Shown: positions 34,343 through 43,465 of the stretch, piece after piece | Position numbering within the stretch: the stretch's first letter is position 1 | How the letters are laid out: every line of letters begins with the position of its first letter | Source: Anaerocolumna jejuensis DSM 15929 | Lineage (GTDB): Bacteria; Bacillota; Clostridia; Lachnospirales; Lachnospiraceae | Assembly: GCF_900142215.1 (NCBI RefSeq) | Contig: NZ_FRAC01000016.1 | Coordinates: 1-64,000 of the forward strand | Direction: 5' to 3' | DNA length: 64,000 nt | The notes under the pieces: model-generated | Databases searched by the model: none | The model's input: only the letters and a program-made list of their open reading frames with translations | What the model was told of the DNA's origin: nothing | Program-made: the position numbers and the translations under genes

Positions 34343-35227
34343 CTAATTCCTGCTGTTTTCTTCCAGCTCCATAAGAGCCAGCTTAATACATCCCATAATA
34401 CCCTGATTATCATTTAAGGCAGCAGGAACGATATAATGGTCCATATCATCCAGCTGAGGGGTTTTTAAATAGCCGTTTATAAGAGCTGTAACCTGTTCTC
34501 TTACCATAGGAAATAGCTGGGTCTGGTGCATAACACCGCCGCCTAATACGATTCGGTGGGGAGACAGGGTCAGGATATAGCCCACAAGAGCCTGAGCAAT
34601 GTAATAGGCTTCAAATTCCCAGGCCTTATGGTCCGCACCCAGTTCATAAGCCTTCTTGCCCCAGCGCTTTTCAATAGAAGGGCCCGATGCAAGGCCTTCA
34701 AGGCATTGTGCATGATAAGGGCAGACACCTGTAAAGGTATCCTCCGGATGACGGCTTAACAGAACATGTCCGGCTTCCGGGTGAAGCATACCATGAAGCA
34801 GTTTGCCATTTTGGTAAACGCCCACACCGACACCTGTACCGATTGTAATATAAATACTGCTGGCAAGACCCTTTGTACTTCCCCAGGTAGCTTCGCCTAA
34901 AGCAGAGCCGTTTACGTCGGTATCGAAGCCTACGGGTATACCAAGACTCTTCCCAAGAATGCCTGCAATATCGCAGTTTATCCAGGGCAGTTTGGGAGTG
35001 GAAGTTATGTAGCCATAGGTTTTTGATGACCTGTCCAGGTCGATGGGACCGAAAGAGCCAATACCAAGGGCCTCAATATTCTTATCTTTAAAATAGTCTA
35101 TGATTTTAGGAAGTGTAATATCAGGGGTTTCTGTTGGTATGGAAATTTGTTCGAGTATTTCTCCGTTTTCATTGCCGATAGCAAGAACCATCTTAGTGCC
35201 GCCGGCTTCTAGTGCACCTAATAACAT
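34343..35227 (-). CDS. ROK-family sugar kinase (fructokinase-like)
   Basis: A 294-residue cytoplasmic kinase. The ATP motif is GALEAGGTKMVLAIG, the substrate-binding region GIGSFGPIDLD, and TDVNGSALGE carries the catalytic Asp. A zinc motif (GHVLLSRHPEDTFTGVCPYHAQCLEG) places His and three Cys as in bacterial ROK fructokinases. It would phosphorylate fructose or mannose-type sugars, and could feed glycolysis with products of mannoside breakdown elsewhere in the window. GGAGGACATTATA precedes the ATG at 35227. Confidence 0.9.
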   Translation of the reverse strand: MLLGALEAGGTKMVLAIGNENGEILEQISIPTETPDITLPKIIDYFKDKNIEALGIGSFGPIDLDRSSKTYGYITSTPKLPWINCDIAGILGKSLGIPVGFDTDVNGSALGEATWGSTKGLASSIYITIGTGVGVGVYQNGKLLHGMLHPEAGHVLLSRHPEDTFTGVCPYHAQCLEGLASGPSIEKRWGKKAYELGADHKAWEFEAYYIAQALVGYILTLSPHRIVLGGGVMHQTQLFPMVREQVTALINGYLKTPQLDDMDHYIVPAALNDNQGIMGCIKLALMELEENSRN

Positions 35228-35460
35228 TATAATGTCCTCCATAGTATATTCATAAGCTATATTTTAACTGAACTTTGGGAAAAAAAACAGTGTTAATTTA
35301 GTAATTGTTAAAGATTTTTCATCTTACCATTCCGGAAGTGTTGTGCTATACTTTTCTGAGTAGTAAGTGAAAGGAAGGTTAGTTTGAAAAATGTGTTACA
35401 TTTTATAAATTTCTAATTAAATAGTATCCTAAAAAGCTTGGGATATGTATAGGGATTAAT

Positions 35461-35537
35461 GTGAAAATTAAAAAGCAATTTTCACACACAAATTTGTGCC
35501 TGCGGCTCAAAGTTTGCAGGCTGTGAGAAAGGCATGG
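35461..35537 (+). repeat. Structured element A (hairpin, then CACAAA..TTGTGCCTGC)
   Basis: Hairpin GTGAAAATT/AATTTTCAC with loop ending GC is followed by ACACAAATTTGTGCCTGC. A second stem, GCCTGC (35498-35503) with GCAGGC (35516-35521), precedes GAAAGGCATGG. The layout recurs at 53998, 54092 and perhaps 63841. It sits just before the esterase start and could be an RNA leader or a small repeat. The rest of 35228-35460 shows no clear feature. Confidence 0.5.
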
Positions 35538-35545
35538 TTAATAAC

Positions 35546-36370
35546 ATGAGGTATTTTGCAAAAGAAATCATGGTTGAATTAGAAGAAGTGAAGGAACCTG
35601 CACTTTTGTGGGGATATATTCCCGATAATTCTGGAGAAATTGAAAATGACAGAGAACATCCGGCGGTGCTGATTCTGCCCGGCGGTGGTTATGAAATGAC
35701 ATCAGAAAGAGAAGGAGAGGCTGTTGCACTTAAATTTGCGTCAGAGGGTATCTGTACCTTTGTACTGAAATATCATGTGTCACCTGCCAGATTCCCGGCT
35801 GCCCTTTGCGAAGCATTGACGGCTTTGGCATTTATCAGGGAAAACAGCAGTGAATACCATATCGATAAAGGAAATATCAGCGTATGCGGATTTTCGGCAG
35901 GAGGACACCTTGCCGCATCTACAGGGGTACATTGGAACAAGGAAGAAATCTTAAAACTGATCGGCAAGGAGGCTGCTGCTGTCAGACCGGATAATCTGCT
36001 GTTATGCTATCCGGTAATAACAAGCGGAGAATATACTCATGAAGGCTCTATGAGGAGCCTATTAGGAGATAAGAGGGAGGATGAGAAGCTGTTTCACTTT
36101 AACAGCCTGGAAGAGCAGGTAGCAGCAGACACACCAAGAACTTTTATCTGGCATACCTGGAATGACGATGTGGTCCCGGTAGAAAATACATTGTCATTTA
36201 TAACTGCGCTGGCTAAGAACAAAGTCGAAGCAGAGGTTCATATTTACCCCAAGGGCTTTCATGGATTATCTCTTGGAAATTATTTAGTAAACGGAGGCTG
36301 GAGCTACGGAGAAGACCATCCTTCCTCTGACTGGTTCCAAAAGGCTGTGCGTTTTCTATATGACAAATAG
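35546..36370 (+). CDS. Alpha/beta hydrolase, acetyl-esterase-like
   Basis: About 274 residues. The oxyanion-type motif is LILPGGGYEMTSEREGE, the nucleophile Ser lies in VCGFSAGGHLA, the Asp in WHTWNDDVVPVEN, and the His in PKGFHGLSLG. This subgroup of hydrolases (Axe/BD-FAE-like) removes acetyl groups from plant polysaccharide oligomers. No signal peptide, so it acts inside the cell. The ATG at 35546 is 13 nt after GAGAAAGG. The ATG at 35534 is closer but poorly spaced. Confidence 0.85.
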   Translation: MRYFAKEIMVELEEVKEPALLWGYIPDNSGEIENDREHPAVLILPGGGYEMTSEREGEAVALKFASEGICTFVLKYHVSPARFPAALCEALTALAFIRENSSEYHIDKGNISVCGFSAGGHLAASTGVHWNKEEILKLIGKEAAAVRPDNLLLCYPVITSGEYTHEGSMRSLLGDKREDEKLFHFNSLEEQVAADTPRTFIWHTWNDDVVPVENTLSFITALAKNKVEAEVHIYPKGFHGLSLGNYLVNGGWSYGEDHPSSDWFQKAVRFLYDK

Positions 36371-36434
36371 AGCGAAACGGTAAATGCCGACGGAGGATAA
36401 GATTTTCCCCTTCCTGGCTGATATACATATCTGT

Positions 36435-36491
36435 AAACGGATCTGAGCTGCCCATATTTGTATAAGGGATGGTTCAGGTCCGTTGCTTTTT
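36435..36491 (+). terminator. Terminator after the esterase gene
   Basis: AACGGATCTGA pairs with TTCAGGTCCGTT (one mismatch), with a T-run at 36486-36491. Nothing else is evident in 36371-36679. Confidence 0.7.
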
Positions 36492-36679
36492 TGTTCTTCT
36501 GTCAGAGAGCGGCAGGGGTATAAAGCCTCTTTTCTGAATGTATATCCTCTTCTTAAATTTTCTGTACATTTCAGGATGAATTCTTCCCTTCATGCAAGGT
36601 ATGAAAGAATTCAGTGTATGAGTAGAAGGATTCAGAAACTTACAGTAGCGTTTATTTGCGAAAAGAAAAGAGGATCAGG

Positions 36680-37732
36680 ATGTATCAGCCATTAAAAATA
36701 GGAGAATTAACGGCAAAGCTGCCGATTATACAAGGGGGAATGGGTGTGGGAATCAGCCTCAGCTCTCTGGCAGGAGCAGTTGCAGCCAGAGGCGGAATCG
36801 GTGTAATTTCAACAGCCCAGATAGGATTTTCAGAAGAGGGCTATGATAAAAATCCATTGGAAACCAACTTAAGAATGATAGGGGAACACATAAAAAGAGC
36901 AAGGAAGTCCGCAGGAGGCGGTATCCTGGGAGTTAATATCATGGTCGCGACCAGGAATTATGAGCTCTATGTAAAGGAAGCAGTCAAAAATGGCATAGAT
37001 ATCATCATATCGGGCGCCGGGCTGCCAATTGAGCTTCCGTCCCTGGTAAAGGGAACGAAGACCAAGCTGATACCGATTATTTCCTCCTTAAAGGGGGCAA
37101 GGGTAATCTTAAAGCTATGGGATAAAAAAGAAAAAACGGCACCGGATGCCATTCTGGTAGAGGGGCCAAAGGCCGGAGGACACCTGGGCTTTTCACTGGA
37201 AGAGCTGAACAACTATGAGGAAAAGGCTTATCAAACGGAAATTAAAGAGATTGTAAATCTTGCAAAGGAATACGGAGAAAAGTATCAGAAGGATATACCG
37301 GTCGTTGCAGCAGGAGGTATTCAGGATAAGAAGGAAATGGAGGATTATTTTTCTCTTGGGGTAAGAGGCATTCAGGTAGCTACGAAATTTGTTACCACGG
37401 AGGAATGTGATGCTCATATCCGTTACAAGGAAGCCTATATTGCTTGTAAAAAAGAAGACATTGTAATCGTAAAAAGTCCTGTTGGAATGCCCGGGCGGGC
37501 AATAAAGAACGACTTTATCGAAAGGACCTTCCTTGGAAAAATTCCTATAAAAAGGTGTCATAACTGCATTAAAACCTGTGACCCAAAAGAAACGCCCTAC
37601 TGCATAACGGACGCTTTGGTAAATGCAGCCAGAGGAAACCTCAAGGATGCGCTTATCTTCTGCGGGGCAAATGCCTATCTGGAAAACCGCATGAGAAATG
37701 TCGATGAGGTGTTAGGGGATTATTTTGGATAA
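36680..37732 (+). CDS. Nitronate monooxygenase-family flavoprotein
   Basis: A 350-residue FMN-binding TIM barrel. Motifs are PIIQGGMGVGIS at the N-terminus, GVNIMVATRNY, DIIISGAGLP, EGPKAGGHLGF (catalytic His), PVVAAGGIQD and GVRGIQVATKF. Relatives include nitronate monooxygenase and FabK-type enoyl-ACP reductase. The C-terminal Cys-containing tail (RCHNCIKTCDPKETPYC) is seen in the clostridial subgroup. The start at 36680 has AGAGGA upstream. Confidence 0.88.
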   Translation: MYQPLKIGELTAKLPIIQGGMGVGISLSSLAGAVAARGGIGVISTAQIGFSEEGYDKNPLETNLRMIGEHIKRARKSAGGGILGVNIMVATRNYELYVKEAVKNGIDIIISGAGLPIELPSLVKGTKTKLIPIISSLKGARVILKLWDKKEKTAPDAILVEGPKAGGHLGFSLEELNNYEEKAYQTEIKEIVNLAKEYGEKYQKDIPVVAAGGIQDKKEMEDYFSLGVRGIQVATKFVTTEECDAHIRYKEAYIACKKEDIVIVKSPVGMPGRAIKNDFIERTFLGKIPIKRCHNCIKTCDPKETPYCITDALVNAARGNLKDALIFCGANAYLENRMRNVDEVLGDYFG

Positions 37733-37784
37733 GGCGGCAGGTGAACAATAGAAAAACAGCATATATAGGATATTGGAAGAAGCT

Positions 37785-37930
37785 CTATGGCTTTCCTGGT
37801 AATACAGTTGAAAGCCATGGGGCTTTTCTGCTATTACAATTTAAAAGCTATGATGTTTTTCTTTTTTTGTTAATGCAGCCTGAAAGCCATGGTGTTTTTC
37901 TATTAATACAGCTTAAAGCTGAGTGCTTTT
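37785..37930 (+). repeat. Degenerate tandem repeat with AAAGCCATGG core
   Basis: Four to five copies of a 33-38 bp unit (AAAGCCATGGGGCTTTTCTG-like followed by TATTACAATTTA) spaced across the segment. Each copy contains a small AAAGCC...GGCTTTT-type palindrome. It forms a chance open frame. The remaining 37931-38194 shows no feature I can support. Confidence 0.6.
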
Positions 37931-38194
37931 CTAATTCCCCGGTTCAGTGTCAAATGAATACAGAAAACAGTACACGTCATATCTACCGGAAGGGGAAATT
38001 CTCATTGGCATACATATTTTCCGACTTTGAATTTCCCTGGAATTTATATGACAGAGAAAACTCCTGGCAATGCTAAAATGTTTTAGCAGCTATGTAGCTA
38101 AAATAAGCCTGAGATACATTGACCATGTTCAAAATAGATGCTATAAATAAGCTATAAGCTAAAACGATTTGTCAGGCCGATTCAGGGAGAGAAG

Positions 38195-39226
38195 GTGATA
38201 TATTTGGCCAGGGCAACCATAAGGGATATTGCAGTGAAGGCAGGTGTCTCCATAACAACCGTATCTCTGGTATTGAACGGAAAGGAGCTTAGAATTGCTT
38301 CGGCGACTAAGAAAAAGATTATCCGGATAGCAAATGAGCTGAACTACCGGCCCAATCAGCTGGCAGTAGGATTGATAACCAAAAAGACCAATACCATCGG
38401 GCTGATAGTTCCTGATATCAGCAATACTTTCTTTGGGGAATTGGCCAAGGGAGCTGAAAAGGAAGCGTCCAGTTGTGCCTATAACATCATTCTGTGCAAT
38501 ACCAACGATAATCCCGATAAGGATGTGGAGTATCTGAATATCCTGTTGGACAGGGGCGTTGATGCAGTTATCATGGTTCCTTCCGCCAACAGTGCGGACA
38601 GCATGGCAAAGAAATGCTTAACCCTGATGGAACAGTGCCAGAAACCCCTGGTGCTGGTTGACCGTATTAAAATGGGAGAAAAACACACCAGTATCTCCGT
38701 TGACCATGAGCAGGGCGGCTATATTGCCACCAAATATCTTATTGAAAACGGCCATACCAGGATAGGCTGTATAACCGGTCCGCTGGGAATGTTAAATTCC
38801 AGGCTTCGCTTCCTTGGATATAAAAAGGCATTAAAGGATTCTGATATCCGTTTCCAGGCAAAGTATGTGGAAGAAGGCAACTATCATGTAGAAGATGGGG
38901 AAAGACTGGCAGAAGGGCTCTTTGAGAATAAGGTAACGGCAATATTTGCCTTTAACGACCTGATGGCTTACGGAGTATATAAAGCCGCAGCAAAACTTGG
39001 CTGCCGGATGCCGGAAGACATCTCGGTGGTTGGGTTTGATGATTTGTTTTATTCAAGCATCATGGAGGTGCCACTTACCACAATCCATCAGCCCTCCTAT
39101 GAAATCGGAGAAGCAGCGGTTAGAAGAATTGCAGAACTTGTAAAGGACGAAAATACGAAAAAGGAAGCAATCATTTTTAAACCAAAGCTGATTGTCAGAA
39201 ATTCCGTACAAAATATAAATAGGTAA
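38195..39226 (+). CDS. LacI-family transcriptional regulator
   Basis: A 343-residue repressor. The N-terminal HTH is ATIRDIAVKAGVSITTVSLVLNG with hinge NYRPNQLAVGL. A periplasmic-binding-protein-like sugar domain follows (GLIVPDISNTFFGELAKG, AFNDLMAYGV, GFDDLFYSSIMEVPLTTI). It probably controls the downstream PfkB kinase and nucleoside hydrolase genes in response to a ribose-type compound. The start is GTG at 38195, with TTG at 38204 as alternative; both have AGAAGG-type sequences nearby. Confidence 0.9.
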   Translation: MIYLARATIRDIAVKAGVSITTVSLVLNGKELRIASATKKKIIRIANELNYRPNQLAVGLITKKTNTIGLIVPDISNTFFGELAKGAEKEASSCAYNIILCNTNDNPDKDVEYLNILLDRGVDAVIMVPSANSADSMAKKCLTLMEQCQKPLVLVDRIKMGEKHTSISVDHEQGGYIATKYLIENGHTRIGCITGPLGMLNSRLRFLGYKKALKDSDIRFQAKYVEEGNYHVEDGERLAEGLFENKVTAIFAFNDLMAYGVYKAAAKLGCRMPEDISVVGFDDLFYSSIMEVPLTTIHQPSYEIGEAAVRRIAELVKDENTKKEAIIFKPKLIVRNSVQNINR

Positions 39227-39281
39227 CGGGAGTGAAATAGAAAAATGTATAACAATATAAACCGAGGAGGTATTTTATAAA

Positions 39282-40196
39282 ATGAAGATTTTAAATTTTG
39301 GCTCACTGAATATTGATCATGTGTATGAAGTGCCCCATTTTCCCCTTCCAGGGGAAACAATTTCCTCCGCAAGGTACAGCCGATTTCCTGGCGGAAAAGG
39401 TCTGAACCAGTCCATTGCCATGGCAAAAGCAGGAGCAGATGTATATCACGCCGGAAAGCTTGGGCATAATTCTGAATTCCTGTTGGAGGCATTAAAAGAG
39501 AGCGGTGTTAACACCTCCCTCCTGGATACCACAGGCTCGGAAACGGGTCAGGCAATTATTCAGGTCAACCCGGAAGGAGAAAACTGTATTTTATTATATG
39601 GGGGAAGTAATCAGGAGATAACCACGGAATATATAGACCGGGTCTTTGCTTTTCTGACGGAGGATTCAATCCTGGTGCTGCAGAATGAGATTAACAACCT
39701 GGAATATATCTTAGTCAAAGCAAGGGAGAGAGGATTGAAGATAGCCCTTAATCCGTCTCCCGTTGACGAAAGGCTTAAGAGCATGGATTTATCAGGAATT
39801 ACCTGGCTGCTATTAAATGAAATCGAGAGCAGGGAATTGAGTGGCTTTGAAGAACCTGACAGCAGTTTAATGAACCTCTTAAACTGCTATCCCCATATGA
39901 AAATTATATTGACTCTCGGAGAGAAGGGGGCTATCTATCAGGATAAAAATACCCGTTACGTCCAGCCGGCATATAAAACCAGAGTAAAGGATACAACAGC
40001 GGCAGGAGATACCTTTACGGGATATTTTATAAGCCTTACTGCCTCTGGTTTGGGCATTGAGGAAGCACTTGATATGGCAGCCAGGGCTGCAGCTATCACC
40101 ATATCAAGAGAGGGTGCCGGCAGTTCTATTCCGAAGTTGGAAGAAGTTAAGAGATATATGCAGGGAAAAGAAAAAGCTGTGAATATAGATATGTGA
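39282..40196 (+). CDS. Ribokinase-like PfkB carbohydrate kinase
   Basis: A 304-residue kinase. The N-terminal LNFGSLNIDHVYEVPHF and GGKGLNQSIAMAKAGA motifs bind the sugar. The PfkB signature 2 with catalytic Asp is DTTAAGDTFTGYF. Closest to ribokinase, with ATP-dependent 5-phosphorylation of ribose released by the downstream nucleoside hydrolase as the likely role. AGGAGGTATTTTATAAA precedes the ATG. In one operon with lacI. Confidence 0.9.
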   Translation: MKILNFGSLNIDHVYEVPHFPLPGETISSARYSRFPGGKGLNQSIAMAKAGADVYHAGKLGHNSEFLLEALKESGVNTSLLDTTGSETGQAIIQVNPEGENCILLYGGSNQEITTEYIDRVFAFLTEDSILVLQNEINNLEYILVKARERGLKIALNPSPVDERLKSMDLSGITWLLLNEIESRELSGFEEPDSSLMNLLNCYPHMKIILTLGEKGAIYQDKNTRYVQPAYKTRVKDTTAAGDTFTGYFISLTASGLGIEEALDMAARAAAITISREGAGSSIPKLEEVKRYMQGKEKAVNIDM

Positions 40197-40199
40197 TTG

Positions 40200-40440
40200 T
40201 TAAAGATAAATGTTTAATAAAGATATATATTGTGGATAAAGATACCGTGGAATAGGATATGTGGTGGATAAAGATAAGCAGTAAATAAAGATATGTGGTA
40301 AAGAGATATACAATAAATAAAGATACACAATAAATAAAGATACACAATAAATAAAGATACACAATAAATAAAGATATACAATAAAGAGAGATGTACAATG
40401 AATAAAGATAAACAGCAAATCAAAATATACAGCACTGTCA
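40200..40440 (+). repeat. AT-rich tandem repeat, 17-bp unit
   Basis: AAATAAAGATACACAAT is repeated about four times exactly (about 40315-40385) inside a longer run of diverged AATAAAGATA units. It lies within the presumed operon between the kinase and nucleoside hydrolase genes. Reverse-strand open frames of Ile/Tyr/Leu repeats are by-products. Confidence 0.85.
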
Positions 40441-40471
40441 TTCCTATAAAGCCACAGAAAGGATGAAAACC

Positions 40472-41383
40472 ATGGATAGTATAAAATTATTAAAAAGACT
40501 GGAAAAACCCAAAGGGAAAATAGATGTAGTGATTGATACGGATACATTTAATGAGATAGATGACCAATATGCATTATCTTACCTGATAAAATCAGAAGAT
40601 AAGCTGAATTTAAAAGCCATCTATGCGGCACCTTTCTTTAATGAGAAATCAGAAGGTCCGGAAGACGGGATGGAGAAAAGCTATCAGGAAATCATGAAGG
40701 TCCTGGAGCTTTGCGGGAGAGAGGACTACGAAAAGCTTACCTTTAAGGGCTCCGGAAATTACCTGGCTGATGAAGAACAGGCAGTGGATTCACCGGCTGC
40801 CAGAAATCTGGCAGAGCTTGCCATGGAAAGGGAGGAGGAGAATCCTCTTTATGTAGTGGCAATCGGAGCCATTACAAATGTTGCCTCCGCCATCCTGCTG
40901 AAACCGGAGATTATTGAAAGGATAGTGCTCGTATGGCTGGGAGGAAATGCCCATGACTGGACGGACAACAAAGAATTTAATCTCTATCAGGACATTGCAG
41001 CCGCACGTGTAGTCTTTGGCTGCGGAGTTCCTCTGGTGCAGCTTCCCTGTGCAGGAGTGGTATCATCTTTTCGTACAACAGGGCCGGAGCTTGAATACTG
41101 GTTAAAGGGCAAGAACAGACTATGCAATTATCTGGTCGAAACAACGGTACAGGAAGCAGAAAAGATGGAAGAGAGCAGCTGCTGGAGCAGAGTCATCTGG
41201 GATGTTACGGCAGTAGCCTGGCTCCTTGACGGGGACTTCATGCTGGACAGAATAGAGTATAGCCCCATACCGGAGTATGACCACCACTATGCTTTTGATA
41301 AGACAAGGCATATAATAAGGTATGTTTATTCCATCAACAGGGATAAGCTTTTTGAGCATTTATTTAGGACGTTGGCAAAATAA
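40472..41383 (+). CDS. Inosine-uridine-type nucleoside hydrolase family protein
   Basis: About 303 residues. The calcium-binding motif appears as VIDTDTFNEIDDQYAL, an altered form of the usual DTDxGxDD cluster, followed by NPLYVVAIGAITNVASAIL and the active-site LGGNAHDW and WDVTAVAWLL. It would cleave nucleosides to base and ribose. The variant Asp cluster suggests an unusual substrate or a divergent subgroup. The ATG at 40472 has AAAGGATG at good spacing. ATG 40463 is too close to it. Confidence 0.85.
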   Translation: MDSIKLLKRLEKPKGKIDVVIDTDTFNEIDDQYALSYLIKSEDKLNLKAIYAAPFFNEKSEGPEDGMEKSYQEIMKVLELCGREDYEKLTFKGSGNYLADEEQAVDSPAARNLAELAMEREEENPLYVVAIGAITNVASAILLKPEIIERIVLVWLGGNAHDWTDNKEFNLYQDIAAARVVFGCGVPLVQLPCAGVVSSFRTTGPELEYWLKGKNRLCNYLVETTVQEAEKMEESSCWSRVIWDVTAVAWLLDGDFMLDRIEYSPIPEYDHHYAFDKTRHIIRYVYSINRDKLFEHLFRTLAK

Positions 41384-41418
41384 AAGGGAATCCATAGAAC
41401 GCTGGATATAGTAAAAAT

Positions 41419-41467
41419 AGAGACAGATAAAAGCAGAATACATTAGAATTTGCTTTTATTTGTCTCT
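41419..41467 (+). terminator. Terminator of the lacI-kinase-hydrolase operon
   Basis: AGAGACAGATAAAAGCA pairs with TGCTTTTATTTGTCTCT (one mismatch). Confidence 0.85.
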
Positions 41468-41503
41468 GTTAAATTAAGCTTGAATTAAAAAATGGGATAT
41501 TGA

Positions 41504-41531
41504 TTGAAATTTTTGGATAAAATGGTATAAT
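41504..41531 (+). promoter_or_regulatory. Predicted promoter of the secreted-protein gene
   Basis: TTGAAA (41504-41509) and TATAAT (41526-41531) with a 16-bp spacer. Confidence 0.5.
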
Positions 41532-41574
41532 TTGCATGTTGTTTAAAAATAGCGAATAATTGGGAGGAAAATTA

Positions 41575-43110
41575 ATGAACAAAGTATTAAAAAAATTTAT
41601 AGCCTGTGCAGTAGTATTCATAGCAGTATTTTCACTGTCACAGATCACTGCTGCGGCAAATCCGAATGATACTACTACAACTATCGGTCTGGATAAACGG
41701 GATAATTATGAGGACTTTGAATTTGATATGCCAAAGGACGGAAAAGTTAAAATAAATGCCCAAATATGGGACAAGGGTACTGTTCCGGGTATACTAACTG
41801 TTGCAATCCAAGAAAAATATGGTGAAGGCTCACCAAAGGTTAAAGAGTTTACAGGAATCACTGCCATAGCACCGCTTACTGATTTAGAGGTGGAATTAAG
41901 CGAAGGAAAATATTATATCAGTTATAAATTAAGCAATGCAACGGGGGATCTCAAAGATACAAGTATAGCTTTGAAATGCACTGCGGAAGTACTGACTACA
42001 ACAGTTGTGAATATTCCAGAGTTAAAAGTGAGCAGCATCAACTCCTTTGATGAACTTACAAATAAGGGATATAATGAATTGAAGTTCGGAGACGGAGTAC
42101 AGGAAAGTGATAAGAATATCGTGGTTCCCTTTACCGTTAAAAATGGAAGCGGCGTTTATATTACCATGCTTTCTAAAATGAGTAATTTTGATGAAATAAC
42201 AGGAACGATATATAAGGATAAGGAATGTACAAAAGCTGTCGGAAAGAGCTTTATGCTTGATACAGTAGATGAAAATGCAAATTATATAAGAACCTTATCA
42301 GGCAGCGGTACCTATTATATAAAGTTTACCCTCGAAAATGATGAACGTGAATCAGTGGGAGAAACAAAATTTCTTGTAAAGCTTTATGATCTCAATGGAG
42401 CCGACAGAGTAATTTCTATTGGCAAGCCTACACTTTCTTATCAGGATAAGTCAGGTAAAAAAATCAATTATAAAGTAACAGTAAAGAAAAAGTGTATACT
42501 GGTTGCAGATGTAAACACAGCTACAGCTTCCCAAAGTGAAGCAGCAAGCTTTCGATTGCTTGATGGAAATAAAAAACCAATAACGAAAGTCAGCAAAATT
42601 GCAGGGGATATTGATGAGGATAATAAAGAATCCATGCTGGTAGAAAAACTTTACACGGTAACAGCAGGTACCTACTACATTCAGGTGACTGCCTCGAGCA
42701 GTGTATACCAATTTAAGGCAGGAACCGCCAGTGTAACTCACAATGCAGGGTCCAGTAAAGCCAAAGCCAAGCTTCTTAAAATTGATAAAAACCTTGGTAC
42801 GGGATATTTTACTTATGCAGACAAGACTTCAAAAGCAGATTGGTATAAGTTTAACGTATCTTCCTATCAGTATGTAGAACTCTATATGGCATATTATCTG
42901 GATGGGAAATTTGATTATGAGATTATGAACTCAAAGGGGAAGTCAATATACCGTTACAGTAAGAATTTTACGGGGTTAGAAGGAGCTTATTACATTTGGT
43001 ATGGAAATTATTTGGAAAATGGAACTTATTATGTAAAGGTACATAAAGTGGATATTTCAAGTTCTGTTTCTTATGCATTTAGTCTATCAAATACACCACA
43101 TAAAGATTAA
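41575..43110 (+). CDS. Large secreted protein with repeated beta domains
   Basis: A 511-residue exported protein. The signal peptide is MNKVLKKFIACAVVFIAVFS with cleavage near TAAA-NP. The mature part holds about four beta-sandwich units, each ending in a GTYYI(K/Q)-type strand (SEGKYYISYKL, GSGTYYIKFTL, TAGTYYIQVTA, ENGTYYVKVHK). These resemble bacterial pre-peptidase C-terminal (PPC) domains. There is no enzyme domain and no sortase or S-layer anchor. It may bind surface polymers. GGGAGG precedes the ATG. Confidence 0.75.
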   Translation: MNKVLKKFIACAVVFIAVFSLSQITAAANPNDTTTTIGLDKRDNYEDFEFDMPKDGKVKINAQIWDKGTVPGILTVAIQEKYGEGSPKVKEFTGITAIAPLTDLEVELSEGKYYISYKLSNATGDLKDTSIALKCTAEVLTTTVVNIPELKVSSINSFDELTNKGYNELKFGDGVQESDKNIVVPFTVKNGSGVYITMLSKMSNFDEITGTIYKDKECTKAVGKSFMLDTVDENANYIRTLSGSGTYYIKFTLENDERESVGETKFLVKLYDLNGADRVISIGKPTLSYQDKSGKKINYKVTVKKKCILVADVNTATASQSEAASFRLLDGNKKPITKVSKIAGDIDEDNKESMLVEKLYTVTAGTYYIQVTASSSVYQFKAGTASVTHNAGSSKAKAKLLKIDKNLGTGYFTYADKTSKADWYKFNVSSYQYVELYMAYYLDGKFDYEIMNSKGKSIYRYSKNFTGLEGAYYIWYGNYLENGTYYVKVHKVDISSSVSYAFSLSNTPHKD

Positions 43111-43300
43111 AAGAATAAAAATTATTTATCATAAAGAATGAGTAAAGAGCTTGCTGCAAATTTGATTTTAACTATGAAGCAGCAGGCTCCTTTTAACTTA
43201 CTTTTCTATTAGCAGCGCATGACAATGAGATATATTTTAAAATTTATTTTAGAAGGTGAACTGCGATATGCAAGGGCATTGTTAAAGATATAAAAAATTC

Positions 43301-43329
43301 TTGCCAAGCTTCACAATATATGTTAAAAT
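43301..43329 (+). promoter_or_regulatory. Predicted rpsF operon promoter
   Basis: TTGCCA (43301-43306) and TAAAAT (43324-43329) with a 17-bp spacer, leaving an untranslated leader of about 130 nt. Confidence 0.55.
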
Positions 43330-43404
43330 ATATATTCGTGATATGTTATACATTATTTTCCTTGCTCTTTCCACACAAAGGGATTTATACAAATCCGTCT
43401 ATGT

Positions 43405-43426
43405 CAAATGCCGCTGCGGCAATTTG
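43405..43426 (+). promoter_or_regulatory. Candidate S6:S18 autoregulatory hairpin
   Basis: CAAATGCCGCTGCGGCAATT(TG) folds into a stem with a bulged A and a CCG trinucleotide. Leaders of bacterial rpsF operons are known to bind the S6:S18 complex through a CCG-containing motif. This is the only strong hairpin in the leader, so it is a candidate. Confidence 0.4.
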
Positions 43427-43465
43427 AGAGAAAGGGCCAGAGACCAGAAGGAGGTGCAGACAACT

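Noticed and set aside
37741..38076. 111-codon open frame after the nitronate monooxygenase gene
   Set aside because: Covers a degenerate tandem repeat, low complexity, no conserved features.
40147..40547. Minus-strand frames rich in Ile, Tyr and Leu
   Set aside because: Translation of the AT-rich tandem array; no start signals and they overlap real genes on the other strand.
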